Below, in pieces: positions 32,564 to 42,486 of a stretch of 64,000 nt of DNA. Each line of letters begins with the position of its first letter. The stretch's first letter is position 1. The stretch is taken from contig JACKKN010000002.1 in NCBI GenBank assembly GCA_024236415.1, forward strand, positions 124,001-188,000. The letters run 5' to 3'. Below the pieces are notes generated by a model. That model was not told the DNA's origin. It saw only the letters and a program-made list of their open reading frames with translations, and did not search any database. This DNA comes from Hyphomicrobiales bacterium (GTDB lineage: Bacteria > Pseudomonadota > Alphaproteobacteria > Rhodospirillales > JACKKN01). The translations under genes and the position numbers were made by a program.

Positions 32564-33664
32564 TTAGTCCTTTGCGGCCACGTAGTAGTCGTTCTGGATG
32601 TCGTAGGCCAGGTTGTGGATGCGCACGGCGGTGAAGCCGGCCTCGGCCAGCATCTGTTGCGCCAGCTCGCGGCCCCAGGCGGTGCCCAGACCGGCGCCGC
32701 CCTGGGCCAGGGACACGGTCATGCAGTGCATGGTCGAGATGGTGTACAGGAACGGCCCGATGGGGTGGTCCAGGTTGTGGTGCAGGTGGCTGGACGCAGC
32801 GATGTCCTGCATCAGGAAGGTGCCGCCCGGGCGCAGGGCGCGGTGGATGCCGGCCAGCACGGCGTCGGGGCGGGCCTGGTCGTGGATGGCGTCGAAGGCG
32901 GTGACCAGGTCGAACTGGGCCGGCTCGTCGAAGTCGGTCAGGTCGCGCTGCAGGAACAGCACGTTGCGGCTGCCCTGGGCGCGGGCCTCGGCGCGGGCGG
33001 CGCAGATGGCCTCCTCGCTCAGGTCGTAGCCCAGGAAGCGGCTGCGCGGGAAGGCGCGGGCCAGCAGGTTCATGGCCCGGCCGCGGCCGCAGCCCACGTC
33101 CAGCACCTCGATGCCGGCCTCCAGGCGCGCGACCAGCCCCGGCACCAGGGGCAGGATCCGGTCCACCAGGGCCGGCAGCACGGTCTGGCCGCTGTCCTCG
33201 GCCATCACCTCGTGGAACCGGTGGTAGGCCGAATAGGGCACGCCGCCGCCGGTGCGGAAGCAGTCCACCACCGCGTCCTCGACCCCGCCCAGGATGCCGA
33301 CGTACTGGGTGAAGGCGGCGATGTTGTCGGGGGTGGCGGCGCGGGTCAGGCAGGCGGCGTGCGCGGCCGGCAGGCGGTAGGTCCCGGCAACGGGGTCGTG
33401 CTCGACCACGGCGCCGGTGACCATGGCGCCCAGCCATTCGCGCACGTAGCGTTCGTCCAGGCCGGCGCGCGCGGCAATGGCGGCGCTGCCGGCCGGCGCC
33501 ATGACGGCCATGGTGTCGAACAGGCCGGTGCGGTGGCCGATGGAGGTCATCAGCGCCAGCGAGGCCCCGTTCAGGATGTCGACCATGCGGCCGGCGAAGG
33601 CCTCGGCCCGGCCCGCGTCCACGGGAATCGAATCGGGTTCGGTGATCTGTCGTGCGGCGTCCAT
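32564..33664 (-). CDS. Class I SAM-dependent methyltransferase with N-terminal winged helix
   Basis: A 366-residue protein. Residues 20-110 form a winged-helix dimerisation region (ALMTSIGHRTGLFDTMAVMA; IAARAGLDERYVREWLGAMV). Residues 170-290 form the Rossmann methyltransferase: motif I IEVLDVGCGRGRAMNL, FLGYDLSEEAI, FDLVTAFDAIHDQ and LRPGGTFLMQDI. The arrangement resembles the mycobacterial Rv2258c-type group and small-molecule O-methyltransferases. The substrate is unknown. It is transcribed divergently from the large BTAD regulator. Confidence 0.88.
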   Translation of the reverse strand: MDAARQITEPDSIPVDAGRAEAFAGRMVDILNGASLALMTSIGHRTGLFDTMAVMAPAGSAAIAARAGLDERYVREWLGAMVTGAVVEHDPVAGTYRLPAAHAACLTRAATPDNIAAFTQYVGILGGVEDAVVDCFRTGGGVPYSAYHRFHEVMAEDSGQTVLPALVDRILPLVPGLVARLEAGIEVLDVGCGRGRAMNLLARAFPRSRFLGYDLSEEAICAARAEARAQGSRNVLFLQRDLTDFDEPAQFDLVTAFDAIHDQARPDAVLAGIHRALRPGGTFLMQDIAASSHLHHNLDHPIGPFLYTISTMHCMTVSLAQGGAGLGTAWGRELAQQMLAEAGFTAVRIHNLAYDIQNDYYVAAKD

Positions 33665-33769
33665 TTCGCTCTCCTCGATGTGGGATGGGATGGTGCGGTT
33701 ATGGGGCCCGGCCGTCGCGGCGCCGTCGCCGCCGCCGTGAAAACGCCGTGAAATTCGCCGCCAGGCCGT

Positions 33770-33796
33770 TTGCAGACCCGAAAAGCGCGATATACT
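33770..33796 (+). promoter_or_regulatory. Possible promoter of the BTAD regulator gene
   Basis: TTGCAG and TATACT with a 15-base spacer, about 33 bases upstream of the chosen GTG start. The spacer is short, so this is tentative. No other -10-like hexamer is seen in this G+C-rich gap. Confidence 0.35.
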
Positions 33797-33828
33797 GCGC
33801 CCGTTTCCACCAATCCCGGGGGGTGCAC

Positions 33829-36800
33829 GTGGCCGCGATCCGGCTCAACCTGATCGGCGGGATGCAGATCGCCGACGGCGCCGGCCGGCCCCTGGCCCTG
33901 GGTGCCAAGAAGGCGCGCGCCCTGCTGGCGTTCCTGGCCCTGCATCCGGGCCAGGCCCAGTCGCGCGACAAGCTGGCCGCGCTGCTGTGGGAGGACCGCG
34001 ACGAGGCCCAGGCCCGCACCAGCCTGCGCCAGGCCCTGGCCGCCCTGCGCAAGGCCCTGGCCGAGGCCGACCCGGCCGGCGGCGCCGACCTGCTGGTGGC
34101 CGACGGCGAGACGGTCTGCCTGCCGTCCGCCGCCGCCGAGGTGGACGTGCGCGCCCTGCAGGACGCCGTCGCCGACGGCGCCGTCGAGCGCCTGGCCGAC
34201 CTGGCCCGGGCCGCCCCCGGCGCCCTGATGGACGGCTTCGACCCCAAGGCCCCGGCCTTCGACGACTGGCTGCGGGCCGAGCGCCAGCGCGTCGACGGCC
34301 TGGTCAACGACGGCCTGACCACCCTGCTGGACCACCACCAGCGCGCCGGCGAGCTGGAGCGCGCCGCCCACGTGGCCGCCCGCATCCTGGCCCGCGACCC
34401 CCTGCGCGAGGACGTGCACCGGGCGCTGATGCGCATCTACGCCGGCCAGGGCCGCCACGCCCTGGCCCTGAAGCAGTACCGCCTGTGCCAGGACGTGCTG
34501 CGCCGCGAGCTGGGCGTGGCGCCGGACCCCGAGACCCAGGCCCTGCGCGCCGAGGTCGAGGGCCAGCGCCGGGCCCCGGCCCCCGAGGCGCCGGCGCCGG
34601 GCCTGCCCGGGGCGGACGCGGCGGACGCGGCGGACGAGGCGGCGACGGCGGCGACGGCGGCGGAACCGGCCGCGCCGGCCGCCCCACGGGCCCCCTTCCC
34701 CGCCCCGGCGTCGCCCGAGAAGCGCCAGGCCACGGTCATGTTCGCCGACATCTCGGGCTTCACCGACCTGGGCGCCGAGATGGACCCCGAGGACCTGCAC
34801 GACCTGGTCAGCCGCTTCTTCGCCGCCGTGGACGGGCTGGTGGTGGCCAACGGCGGCACCGTGCACCGGCACATCGGCGACAACGTCATGGCCGTGTTCG
34901 GGGTGCCGACCGCGCACAGCAACGACCCCCTGCGCGCCGTGCGCACGGCGCTGCAGGTGCACGCCGCCATGCCCGCCCTGTCGCGCGACCTGGGGGTCGA
35001 GCTGACCGTGCACGTGGGCATCGCCGGCGGCCCGGTGATCCTGAGCAGCGACGGCGGCGAGGAGCGGTTCACCGGCGACGCCCCCAACCTGGCGGCGCGC
35101 CTGACCGACCTGGCCGCGGCCGGCGAGACCCTGGTCGACGACGCCACCCGCCTGGCCCTGGGCGACCGCCTGGCCGGCGACGACCTGGGGGCGCGCCCGG
35201 TCAAGGGCTTCCGCGCCCCGGTGCGCATCTTCCGCGCCCGCGAGGTGGTCGAGCCGGACACCGCCGGGCGCCTGTTCCCCTTCGTCGGGCGCACCGCCGA
35301 GCGGCTGCAGTTCGAGGGCGTCGTCCGCTCCTGCGCCGCCACCGGCGGCGGCATGACCGTGTACCTGCGCGGCCCGGCCGGCATGGGCAAGACGCGGCTG
35401 AGCGCCGAGTTCGAGCACATGGCCCGCGACCAGGGCTTCGCCACCCACCGCGCCCTGGTGCTGGACTTCGGCGCCGGGTCCGAACGCCGCGCCCTGAGCG
35501 CCCTGTTCGAGGGCCTGGCCGCCGATGCCGGCGACTGCCCCCTGGCCCAGGCCGAGTGCATGTTCCTGGACGAGCTGCTGGGCCGCGAGCAGCCGGCCGA
35601 ATCGCGCCGCCTGCTGGACGCCATGGACCAGCAGGCCCGCGACCGGGGGTTCCGCACGGTGATGGCGCAGATGGTGCGCTGGGCCACCGGGCAGCGGCCG
35701 CGCCTGCTGCTGGTCGAGGACATCCACTGGGCCGACCCCTGGACCCTGAACAAGCTGGCCCACCTGTCGGGGCTGATGGCCGAGGTGCCGGCGATCCTGG
35801 TGCTGACCGCGCGCACCGAGACCGACCCCCTGGACCGGGCCTGGCGCGAGGGGGCCCAGACCGGGCCCATGATCACGCTCGATTTGAGCCCCCTGCGCGA
35901 GAACGAGGCGCGCGAGCTGGGCCAGGCCATGGAGGAGGCGGACCCGGGCTTCCTCGACCGCTGCATCGAGCGCGCCGCCGGCAACCCCCTGTACCTGGAG
36001 CAGCTGCTGCGCAGCGCCGCCGAGACCGACACCGACGTGGTGCCCGGGTCGGTGCAGAGCATCGTGCTGGCCCGCATGGACGCCCTGGACGACGCCGACC
36101 GCCAGGCCCTGCGCGCCGCCTCGGTGGTCGGCCAGGGCTTCACCCTGGACGTGGTGGCGCACCTGCTGCAGGACCCGGGGTACCGCCCCGACACCCTGCT
36201 GCGCGAGGTGTTCGTGCGGCCCGAGGGTACCGGCTTCCTGTTCGCCCACGCCCTGGTGCGCGACGCCGTCTACGCCTCGCTGCTGAAGTCCCAGCGCACC
36301 GCCCTGCACCAGCGCGCCGCCGCCTGGTACGCCGGGCGCGACCGCTTCCTGCACGCCCAGCACCTGGAGGCCGCCGGCGACCCGCGCGCCGCCGAGGCGT
36401 TCCTGGACGCCGCCCGGTTCGAATTCAACCGCAGCCACCTGGTCAACGCCGGCGGCCTGGCGGCGCGCGGGCGCGAGCTGGCCGACCGCCTGCGCGCCAA
36501 CGCCCACGAGCCGGCCGAGCGGCGCGGCACCCGCCACGCCCTGGCCTGCCTGCACGGCGAGATCCTGCGCGACCTGGGCGAGGTGGAGGCCTCCATCGCC
36601 GCGTTCCAGGCCTCCCTGCCGCTGGCCCGCACCCGCGAGGACCGGGCCCGCTCGTGGCTGGGCATGGCCACCGGATGGCGGGTGCTGGACCGCTACGACG
36701 AGGGGCTGGCGGCGCTGGACACGGCCGAGGGCGAGGCCCGCGACCCCGACGACCCGGCGCTGCTGGCCGAGGTCCACTACATGCGGGGCAACCTGCATTT

Positions 36801-37740
36801 CCCGCTCAGCCACCTGGACGAATGCCTGGCGGCGCACGAGCAGGCGCTGGTCTTCGCCCGCCAGGCCGGGTCGGTGGTCGGCGAGGCCGCGGCGCTCAGC
36901 GGCCTGGGCGACGCCCACTACCTGCGCGGCAACATGAACACGGCCTTCGACCTGTTCGACCGCTGCGTCCGCCTGTGCCAGGAGAAGTCGTTCCTGCGCC
37001 TGGAGATCGGCAACCTGCCCATGCGCGCCATCCTGCACCTGTTCCGCCTGGAACCCCGCGCCGCCCAGGACGACGTGCGCGCGGCCATCGAGGCGGCGCG
37101 CCGGGTCGGCAACCGGCGCGGCGAGATGCTGGCCCGGGATTCGGCGACCCTGGCGGCGGTGCTGGTGGGCGACCTGGAGGACGCCCTGTACCAGGCCGAG
37201 AAGGGCCTGTCGCTGGTGCGGCGCATCGGCGCCTACCGCTTCGAGTCCGACTTCGAAAGCCAGATGGCCAAGTCCCTGTGGCTGATGGGAGACCGGGCGC
37301 GGGCGGCGCAGTTGGCGGAGACCGCCATCTCCCACCTGCGGCCGTCGGACGAGCGCTTCATCGGCCCCTCGGCCATGGGGGTGCTGGCCCTGACCACGCC
37401 CGACCCGGACCGCCGCCGCTGGGCCCTGGAGGATGGCGAGCGCATGCTGGACCTGGACTGCGCCTGCCACAACCACATGCAGTTCAACGAGATGGCCATC
37501 GACGCCGCCCTCGCCGCCGGCGACTGGGACCGGGCCGAGGGCTTCGCCGCCCGGCTGGACGCCTACACGGCGGCCGAACCGGTGGCCCTGGCCACCCTGC
37601 TGGCGGCCCGCGCCCGGGAGCTCGCCGCCCCTGGGCCGCGGCGCCGGCGACCCGGCCGCCGCCCGCGCCCGCCTGGACGGCCTGGCCGCCGAGGCCGCGG
37701 CGGCGGGGGCCCCGGGCTGTCGTTCGAGATGCCGGGCTAG
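33829..37740 (+). CDS. BTAD / class III cyclase / AAA ATPase / TPR regulatory protein
   Basis: A 1303-residue multidomain protein. In order: a winged-helix DNA-binding domain (residues 1-90) and BTAD helical domain (to about 245) as in SARP/AfsR activators; an Ala/Pro linker; a class III cyclase domain from about 300 (FADISGFT, HIGDNVMAVFG with the two metal Asp, NLAARL with the transition-state pair); a P-loop ATPase from about 490 (GPAGMGKTRL, Walker B LLLVEDIHWAD); and TPR-like repeats to the C-terminus. GTG 33829 is chosen because CGGGGGG precedes it and homology begins there; GTG 33823 is possible. The last ~35 residues read as Arg/Pro/Gly-rich in this frame while an adjacent frame gives a normal helix, suggesting two compensating one-base indels near 37628 and 37715. 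Confidence 0.82.
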   Translation: MAAIRLNLIGGMQIADGAGRPLALGAKKARALLAFLALHPGQAQSRDKLAALLWEDRDEAQARTSLRQALAALRKALAEADPAGGADLLVADGETVCLPSAAAEVDVRALQDAVADGAVERLADLARAAPGALMDGFDPKAPAFDDWLRAERQRVDGLVNDGLTTLLDHHQRAGELERAAHVAARILARDPLREDVHRALMRIYAGQGRHALALKQYRLCQDVLRRELGVAPDPETQALRAEVEGQRRAPAPEAPAPGLPGADAADAADEAATAATAAEPAAPAAPRAPFPAPASPEKRQATVMFADISGFTDLGAEMDPEDLHDLVSRFFAAVDGLVVANGGTVHRHIGDNVMAVFGVPTAHSNDPLRAVRTALQVHAAMPALSRDLGVELTVHVGIAGGPVILSSDGGEERFTGDAPNLAARLTDLAAAGETLVDDATRLALGDRLAGDDLGARPVKGFRAPVRIFRAREVVEPDTAGRLFPFVGRTAERLQFEGVVRSCAATGGGMTVYLRGPAGMGKTRLSAEFEHMARDQGFATHRALVLDFGAGSERRALSALFEGLAADAGDCPLAQAECMFLDELLGREQPAESRRLLDAMDQQARDRGFRTVMAQMVRWATGQRPRLLLVEDIHWADPWTLNKLAHLSGLMAEVPAILVLTARTETDPLDRAWREGAQTGPMITLDLSPLRENEARELGQAMEEADPGFLDRCIERAAGNPLYLEQLLRSAAETDTDVVPGSVQSIVLARMDALDDADRQALRAASVVGQGFTLDVVAHLLQDPGYRPDTLLREVFVRPEGTGFLFAHALVRDAVYASLLKSQRTALHQRAAAWYAGRDRFLHAQHLEAAGDPRAAEAFLDAARFEFNRSHLVNAGGLAARGRELADRLRANAHEPAERRGTRHALACLHGEILRDLGEVEASIAAFQASLPLARTREDRARSWLGMATGWRVLDRYDEGLAALDTAEGEARDPDDPALLAEVHYMRGNLHFPLSHLDECLAAHEQALVFARQAGSVVGEAAALSGLGDAHYLRGNMNTAFDLFDRCVRLCQEKSFLRLEIGNLPMRAILHLFRLEPRAAQDDVRAAIEAARRVGNRRGEMLARDSATLAAVLVGDLEDALYQAEKGLSLVRRIGAYRFESDFESQMAKSLWLMGDRARAAQLAETAISHLRPSDERFIGPSAMGVLALTTPDPDRRRWALEDGERMLDLDCACHNHMQFNEMAIDAALAAGDWDRAEGFAARLDAYTAAEPVALATLLAARARELAAPGPRRRRPGRRPRPPGRPGRRGRGGGGPGLSFEMPG

Positions 37741-37774
37741 GCGCCGGGCCAGCAACACACGGAAGGAAACGTCC

Positions 37775-38530
37775 ATGCCACGCCACACGATCCGCCGCGC
37801 CGTCCTGGCGGCCCTGGTCGCCGCCCTCGCCCCCGGCCTGGCCGCCGCCCAGACCGCGGCGCCTGCTCCCACCCAGGCTCCCACCCAGGCCCCCACCGAG
37901 GCCCAGCGCCGGGTCGGACAGCTGTTCGAGCTCTACGCCACGGTCAACGGCGCCTGGGTGCTGGACCAGCGCTGCCGGGTGCTCGACCGCGAGGGCCGGC
38001 GCGAGTACGAATGGCACCTGGCGCGCCTGAACATCGCCATGGCGCGGCAGTTCGGCCAGAAAAAGCTGGCGCCCCTGCAGCGGGCCGCCGCCGAGACCGC
38101 CGAGGACCCCAAGTACGACGATTGCGGCGCCGCGCCGCGCGAGATCGTCGGCTCGGCCGCCGCCCTGGTGCGCAACGCCGACGTGGCCCTGACCAAGGGC
38201 GCCTACGACCGCGCGACCTCGTACCGCGACTACGTCTCGGTGCGCTACGCCGGCATCGAGGCCAGCCGCCGGGTGGACGCCCGCTGCGGCCACGTGCCCG
38301 ACGACGTCAAGGACAACATCGCCGCCGCCCACGCCTGGGTGGCGCAGCGCATCGAAACCCTGTGGGGCACGGCGCACCGCCAGTCCTTGGACCGCCGCGC
38401 CGGCGACCTGGCGGCCCGGGACGCGCTCAAGACCTGCGGCACCGAAACAGCCAAGGCCGTCCACGCCGCCGCCGGCGAGCTGCGCGTCCTGTACGGCAGC
38501 CTGAAGGCCGACGAGACCCTGGCGGAATGA
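37775..38530 (+). CDS. Exported protein of unknown function
   Basis: A 251-residue protein with a signal peptide (RRAVLAALVAALAPGLAAAQ) and a short PTQAP repeat linker. The mature part is helical with five Cys that could form disulfides (QRCRVL, DDCGAAP, ARCGHVP, KTCGTE). It starts 34 bases after the BTAD regulator with a good GGAAGGAAA ribosome site, so both genes are probably on one transcript. No family recognised. Confidence 0.75.
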   Translation: MPRHTIRRAVLAALVAALAPGLAAAQTAAPAPTQAPTQAPTEAQRRVGQLFELYATVNGAWVLDQRCRVLDREGRREYEWHLARLNIAMARQFGQKKLAPLQRAAAETAEDPKYDDCGAAPREIVGSAAALVRNADVALTKGAYDRATSYRDYVSVRYAGIEASRRVDARCGHVPDDVKDNIAAAHAWVAQRIETLWGTAHRQSLDRRAGDLAARDALKTCGTETAKAVHAAAGELRVLYGSLKADETLAE

Positions 38531-38574
38531 CGAGGCCAAAGCGACGGGGCCCGAGTGACAGACCGCCGGCAGGC

Positions 38575-38653
38575 AAAAAAGGTGCCAGGCACCTTTTAAT
38601 GTAATAAATCAACATATAATTTTGTAATATTAAAAGGTGCCTGGCACCTTTTT
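38575..38653. repeat. Paired inverted-repeat element (GGTGCC family), copy 2
   Basis: AAAAAAGGTGCCAGGCACCTTTT, a spacer of about 30 bases that is nearly pure A/T, and AAAAGGTGCCTGGCACCTTTTT. Each arm is itself a palindrome and the two arms repeat each other. It lies between the converging exported-protein gene and the phosphodiesterase gene. Confidence 0.8.
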
Positions 38654-38703
38654 GGTGGAAGTCGGCGCGGGCTTGGCAGGGTCGATCCCTGCCCCGCGCG
38701 CGC

Positions 38704-39513
38704 CTAACTGTCCAGGTAGCGGAACCCCTCGCCGTCCGGCACCAGGGTGGTGCGGTCCAGGTAGTCGTGGAAATGCACCACCACCCGGTCGTCGTCGATC
38801 CAGGCCACGGCGTAGGCCGGGGGTTCGTGGCTCTTGGGCACCTGGCCCCGCGTGGTCAGGTCGAAGGGCACGCCGTGGTTGGTGCCGCGCATGGTGGTGA
38901 AGGGGATGCCGCGCCAACTGCCGGCGATGGGCCGGTGGGCGTGGCCGAAGAACAGGTGGCGGATGTGGCTGAAGCCCGCCACCGCGCCCTCGATCGGCCC
39001 CTTGTCCAGGATGCCGATGTCGTCCAGGCAGGGGATGTGCAGGTCGAACGGCGGGTGGTGCATGAAGAGATAGACGTCGCGGTCGCGCCGCTCCTCGAGC
39101 CGCGCCCGCAGCCAGGCGGCGCGCACCGGGCAGTAGGCGCCGGCGTGGGTGCCCTCGGCCACCGTGTCGAGCAGGAGGAAGTCGCCCACCGCCGTCTCCA
39201 CCACCGACTGCACGAAGCCGTCCCGGTCCACCGCCGTTTCCGGGAAGGCGCGGCGGAAGGTGCCGCGGGCGTCGTGGTTGCCCACCAGCAGGTGCCACGG
39301 CAGCTCGAGCCGGTCCAGGCAGCGGCGGAAGTCGCCGTAGGCCGCGGCCTCGCCGCGGTCGGCCAGGTCGCCGGTGATGACGCACAGGTCGGCGTCGCCG
39401 TGGTGGGCGTTGATGTCGGCGACGCAGGCGTCCAGCCGCGCCACCGGGTCCAGGTCGAACAGGCGCTGGCCGGCGGGCACCAGGTGCGGGTCGGTGACGT
39501 GGATGAACTTCAC
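38704..39513 (-). CDS. Metallophosphoesterase, GpdQ/CpdA-like phosphodiesterase
   Basis: A 269-residue calcineurin-like phosphodiesterase. The two-metal site is visible: DPH near residues 8-10, GDLADRGE, GNHD, MHHPPFD and GHAHRP. GpdQ (glycerophosphodiesterase) and CpdA (cAMP phosphodiesterase) share this pattern. Its place 20 bases downstream of ugpC in a glycerol-3-phosphate locus favours a role in releasing glycerol-3-phosphate from glycerophosphodiesters. The many cyclases in the window leave cAMP hydrolysis possible. Confidence 0.82.
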   Translation of the reverse strand: MKFIHVTDPHLVPAGQRLFDLDPVARLDACVADINAHHGDADLCVITGDLADRGEAAAYGDFRRCLDRLELPWHLLVGNHDARGTFRRAFPETAVDRDGFVQSVVETAVGDFLLLDTVAEGTHAGAYCPVRAAWLRARLEERRDRDVYLFMHHPPFDLHIPCLDDIGILDKGPIEGAVAGFSHIRHLFFGHAHRPIAGSWRGIPFTTMRGTNHGVPFDLTTRGQVPKSHEPPAYAVAWIDDDRVVVHFHDYLDRTTLVPDGEGFRYLDS

Positions 39514-39533
39514 GGAGGTGGCCGTCGCCCGTC

Positions 39534-40610
<1,077 letters not shown>

Positions 40611-40622
40611 GGTTTTATCCCC

Positions 40623-41471
40623 TTACTTCTCGGTCTCGGTCAGGCCCTTGACGAACAGCTTCTGCATGGTCACTACCACCACCACCGGCGGGATCATGGC
40701 CAGCAGGGTGGTCATCATGATCATGTGCCACTCGGGCGATTCCTCGGACGCCTCGGTCATCTGCTTGATGCTCATGACGATGGTGTACATGTCCTTGTCC
40801 TGGGTGATCAGCAGCGGCCACAGGTACTGGTTCCAGCCATAGATGAACATGATCACGAACAGGGCGGCGATGTTGGTGCGCGACATGGGCACCAGAATGT
40901 CGGCGAAGAAGCGCAGCGGCCCGGCGCCGTCGATGCGGGCGGCCTCCAGCAGCTCGTCGGGGATGGTCAGGAACACCTGGCGGAACATGAAGGTCGCGGT
41001 GGCCGAGGCGATCAGCGGGATGCTCAGCCCCCAGTAGTTGTTCAGCATGCCCAGGTCGGCCACCACCTTGAAGGTCGGCAGGATGCGCACCTCGACGGGC
41101 AGCATCAGGGTGATGAAGATCATCCAGAAGAAGCCCATGCGGAACGGAAAGCGGAAATAGACGATGGCGTAGGCCGACAACAGCGAGATGGCGATCTTGC
41201 CGATGGAGATCATCAGCGCCATGGCCAGGCTGTTCAGCAGCATGGTGCCGACCGAAACCTCCTTGACGTTGCCCACCCCCTCGGTCAGGGCCTGCCACAG
41301 GTTGTCGAAGAAGTGCGACCCGGGCAGCAGCGGCAGCGGCACCTGGGTCATGCGCACGGCGTCGTGGGACGAGGCGACGAAGGTGATCCAGATGGGGAAG
41401 GCCACCACCAGCACGCCCAGGATCAGCACCAGGTGCGAGAACAGGGTCAGCAGCGGGCGGTTCTCGACCAT
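40623..41471 (-). CDS. ugpE: sn-glycerol-3-phosphate ABC transporter permease UgpE
   Basis: A 282-residue inner-membrane permease with six hydrophobic segments and the MalG-type EAA loop (ELLEAARIDGAGPLRFFADI). The segment MLPVEVRILPTFKVVADLGM and the preceding helices match UgpE of glycerol-3-phosphate systems closely. It pairs with UgpA, encoded five bases upstream. Confidence 0.92.
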   Translation of the reverse strand: MVENRPLLTLFSHLVLILGVLVVAFPIWITFVASSHDAVRMTQVPLPLLPGSHFFDNLWQALTEGVGNVKEVSVGTMLLNSLAMALMISIGKIAISLLSAYAIVYFRFPFRMGFFWMIFITLMLPVEVRILPTFKVVADLGMLNNYWGLSIPLIASATATFMFRQVFLTIPDELLEAARIDGAGPLRFFADILVPMSRTNIAALFVIMFIYGWNQYLWPLLITQDKDMYTIVMSIKQMTEASEESPEWHMIMMTTLLAMIPPVVVVVTMQKLFVKGLTETEK

Positions 41472-41476
41472 CGGGC

Positions 41477-42361
41477 CTAGTACTCCACCTTGCGCTCGAT
41501 ATAGCGGAACTGGATCACGGTCAGGCCGATGACGATGGCCATCAGGATCACCGACTGGGCCGCCGAACTGCCCAGGTCCAGCCCAACGAAGCCGTCGTTG
41601 TAGACCTTGAACACCAGGATCTCGGTGGCCTTGGCCGGGCCGCCCTTGGTCACCGCGTGGATGATGCCGAAGGTCTCGAAGAACGCGTACACCATGTTGA
41701 TCACCAGCAGGAAGAAGGTGGTCGGCGACAGCAGCGGGAAGACGATGGTCCAGAACCGGCGCCCGGGCCCGGCGCCGTCGATGGCCGCGGCCTCGATCAG
41801 GGATTTGGGGATCGCCTGCATGCCGGCCAGGAAGAACAGGAAGTTGTAGCTGATCTGCTTCCACGCCGCCGCCAGCACCACCAGCACCATGGCCTCGTTG
41901 CCGTTCAGGCGGAAGTTCCACGACGTGTAGCCCAGCATGTCGAAGACGTAGGCGACGATGCCCAGGGTCGGGTCGAACAGGAACATCCACAGGGCGCCGG
42001 CCACGGCCGGGGCCACGGCGTAGGGCCAGATCAGCAGGGTGCGGTACGCGGTGGTGCCCTTGATCACCCGGTCGGCCATGACCGCCAGCAGCAAGGCCGC
42101 CGACATGGACACCACGGCCACCGACAGCGAGAACACGAAGGTGCGCTTGAACGCGTCCAGGTACTGGTCGTCCGAGAACAGGGCGGTGAAGTTTTCGAAC
42201 CAGACGAACTTGGTGCTCAGGCCGAAGGCGTCCTCCAGCAGCAGGGACTGGTACAGGGCCTGGCTGGCCGGCCAGATGAAGAACACGATGGTGATGGCCA
42301 CCTGCGGCGCCACCAGCAGATAGGGCAGGACGGACGGCGGGAAATGGACGCGCTTGAGCAT
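41477..42361 (-). CDS. ugpA: sn-glycerol-3-phosphate ABC transporter permease UgpA
   Basis: A 294-residue permease of the MalF/UgpA type. Six membrane segments, the first at residues 12-32 (LLVAPQVAITIVFFIWPASQ), and the EAA loop SLIEAAAIDGAGPGRRFWTI. The phrase SLLLEDAFGLSTKFVWFENF is typical of UgpA. It begins 125 bases after ugpB, with an intrinsic terminator in between, suggesting that the binding protein is made in excess over the membrane parts. Confidence 0.92.
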   Translation of the reverse strand: MLKRVHFPPSVLPYLLVAPQVAITIVFFIWPASQALYQSLLLEDAFGLSTKFVWFENFTALFSDDQYLDAFKRTFVFSLSVAVVSMSAALLLAVMADRVIKGTTAYRTLLIWPYAVAPAVAGALWMFLFDPTLGIVAYVFDMLGYTSWNFRLNGNEAMVLVVLAAAWKQISYNFLFFLAGMQAIPKSLIEAAAIDGAGPGRRFWTIVFPLLSPTTFFLLVINMVYAFFETFGIIHAVTKGGPAKATEILVFKVYNDGFVGLDLGSSAAQSVILMAIVIGLTVIQFRYIERKVEY

Positions 42362-42427
42362 GGGGTGTGGCGGCGATCCTGCGGGCGACCCGGCCCGGAA
42401 ACGGAAACAACGAAGGGCAGTCTAGCG

Positions 42428-42460
42428 AAAAAGGGGCGGCGGGGAGAAGCCCCGCCGCCC
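42428..42460 (-). terminator. Intrinsic terminator after ugpB
   Basis: Read on the minus strand: an 11-base perfect stem GGGCGGCGGGG/CCCCGCCGCCC with a 5-base loop, followed by TTTTT. It stands 27 bases after the ugpB stop and before ugpA. It would partly end transcription and lower expression of ugpA-E-C relative to ugpB. Confidence 0.85.
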
Positions 42461-42486
42461 GGGGAGGGTGGGGAGAACCCGGACCC

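Noticed and set aside
33571..37896. Very long minus-strand open frame (over 1400 codons) opposite the BTAD-cyclase gene
   Set aside because: It lacks any domain, is rich in Gln/Gly/His/Val as expected for the antisense of G+C-rich code, and the plus strand has four clear domains.
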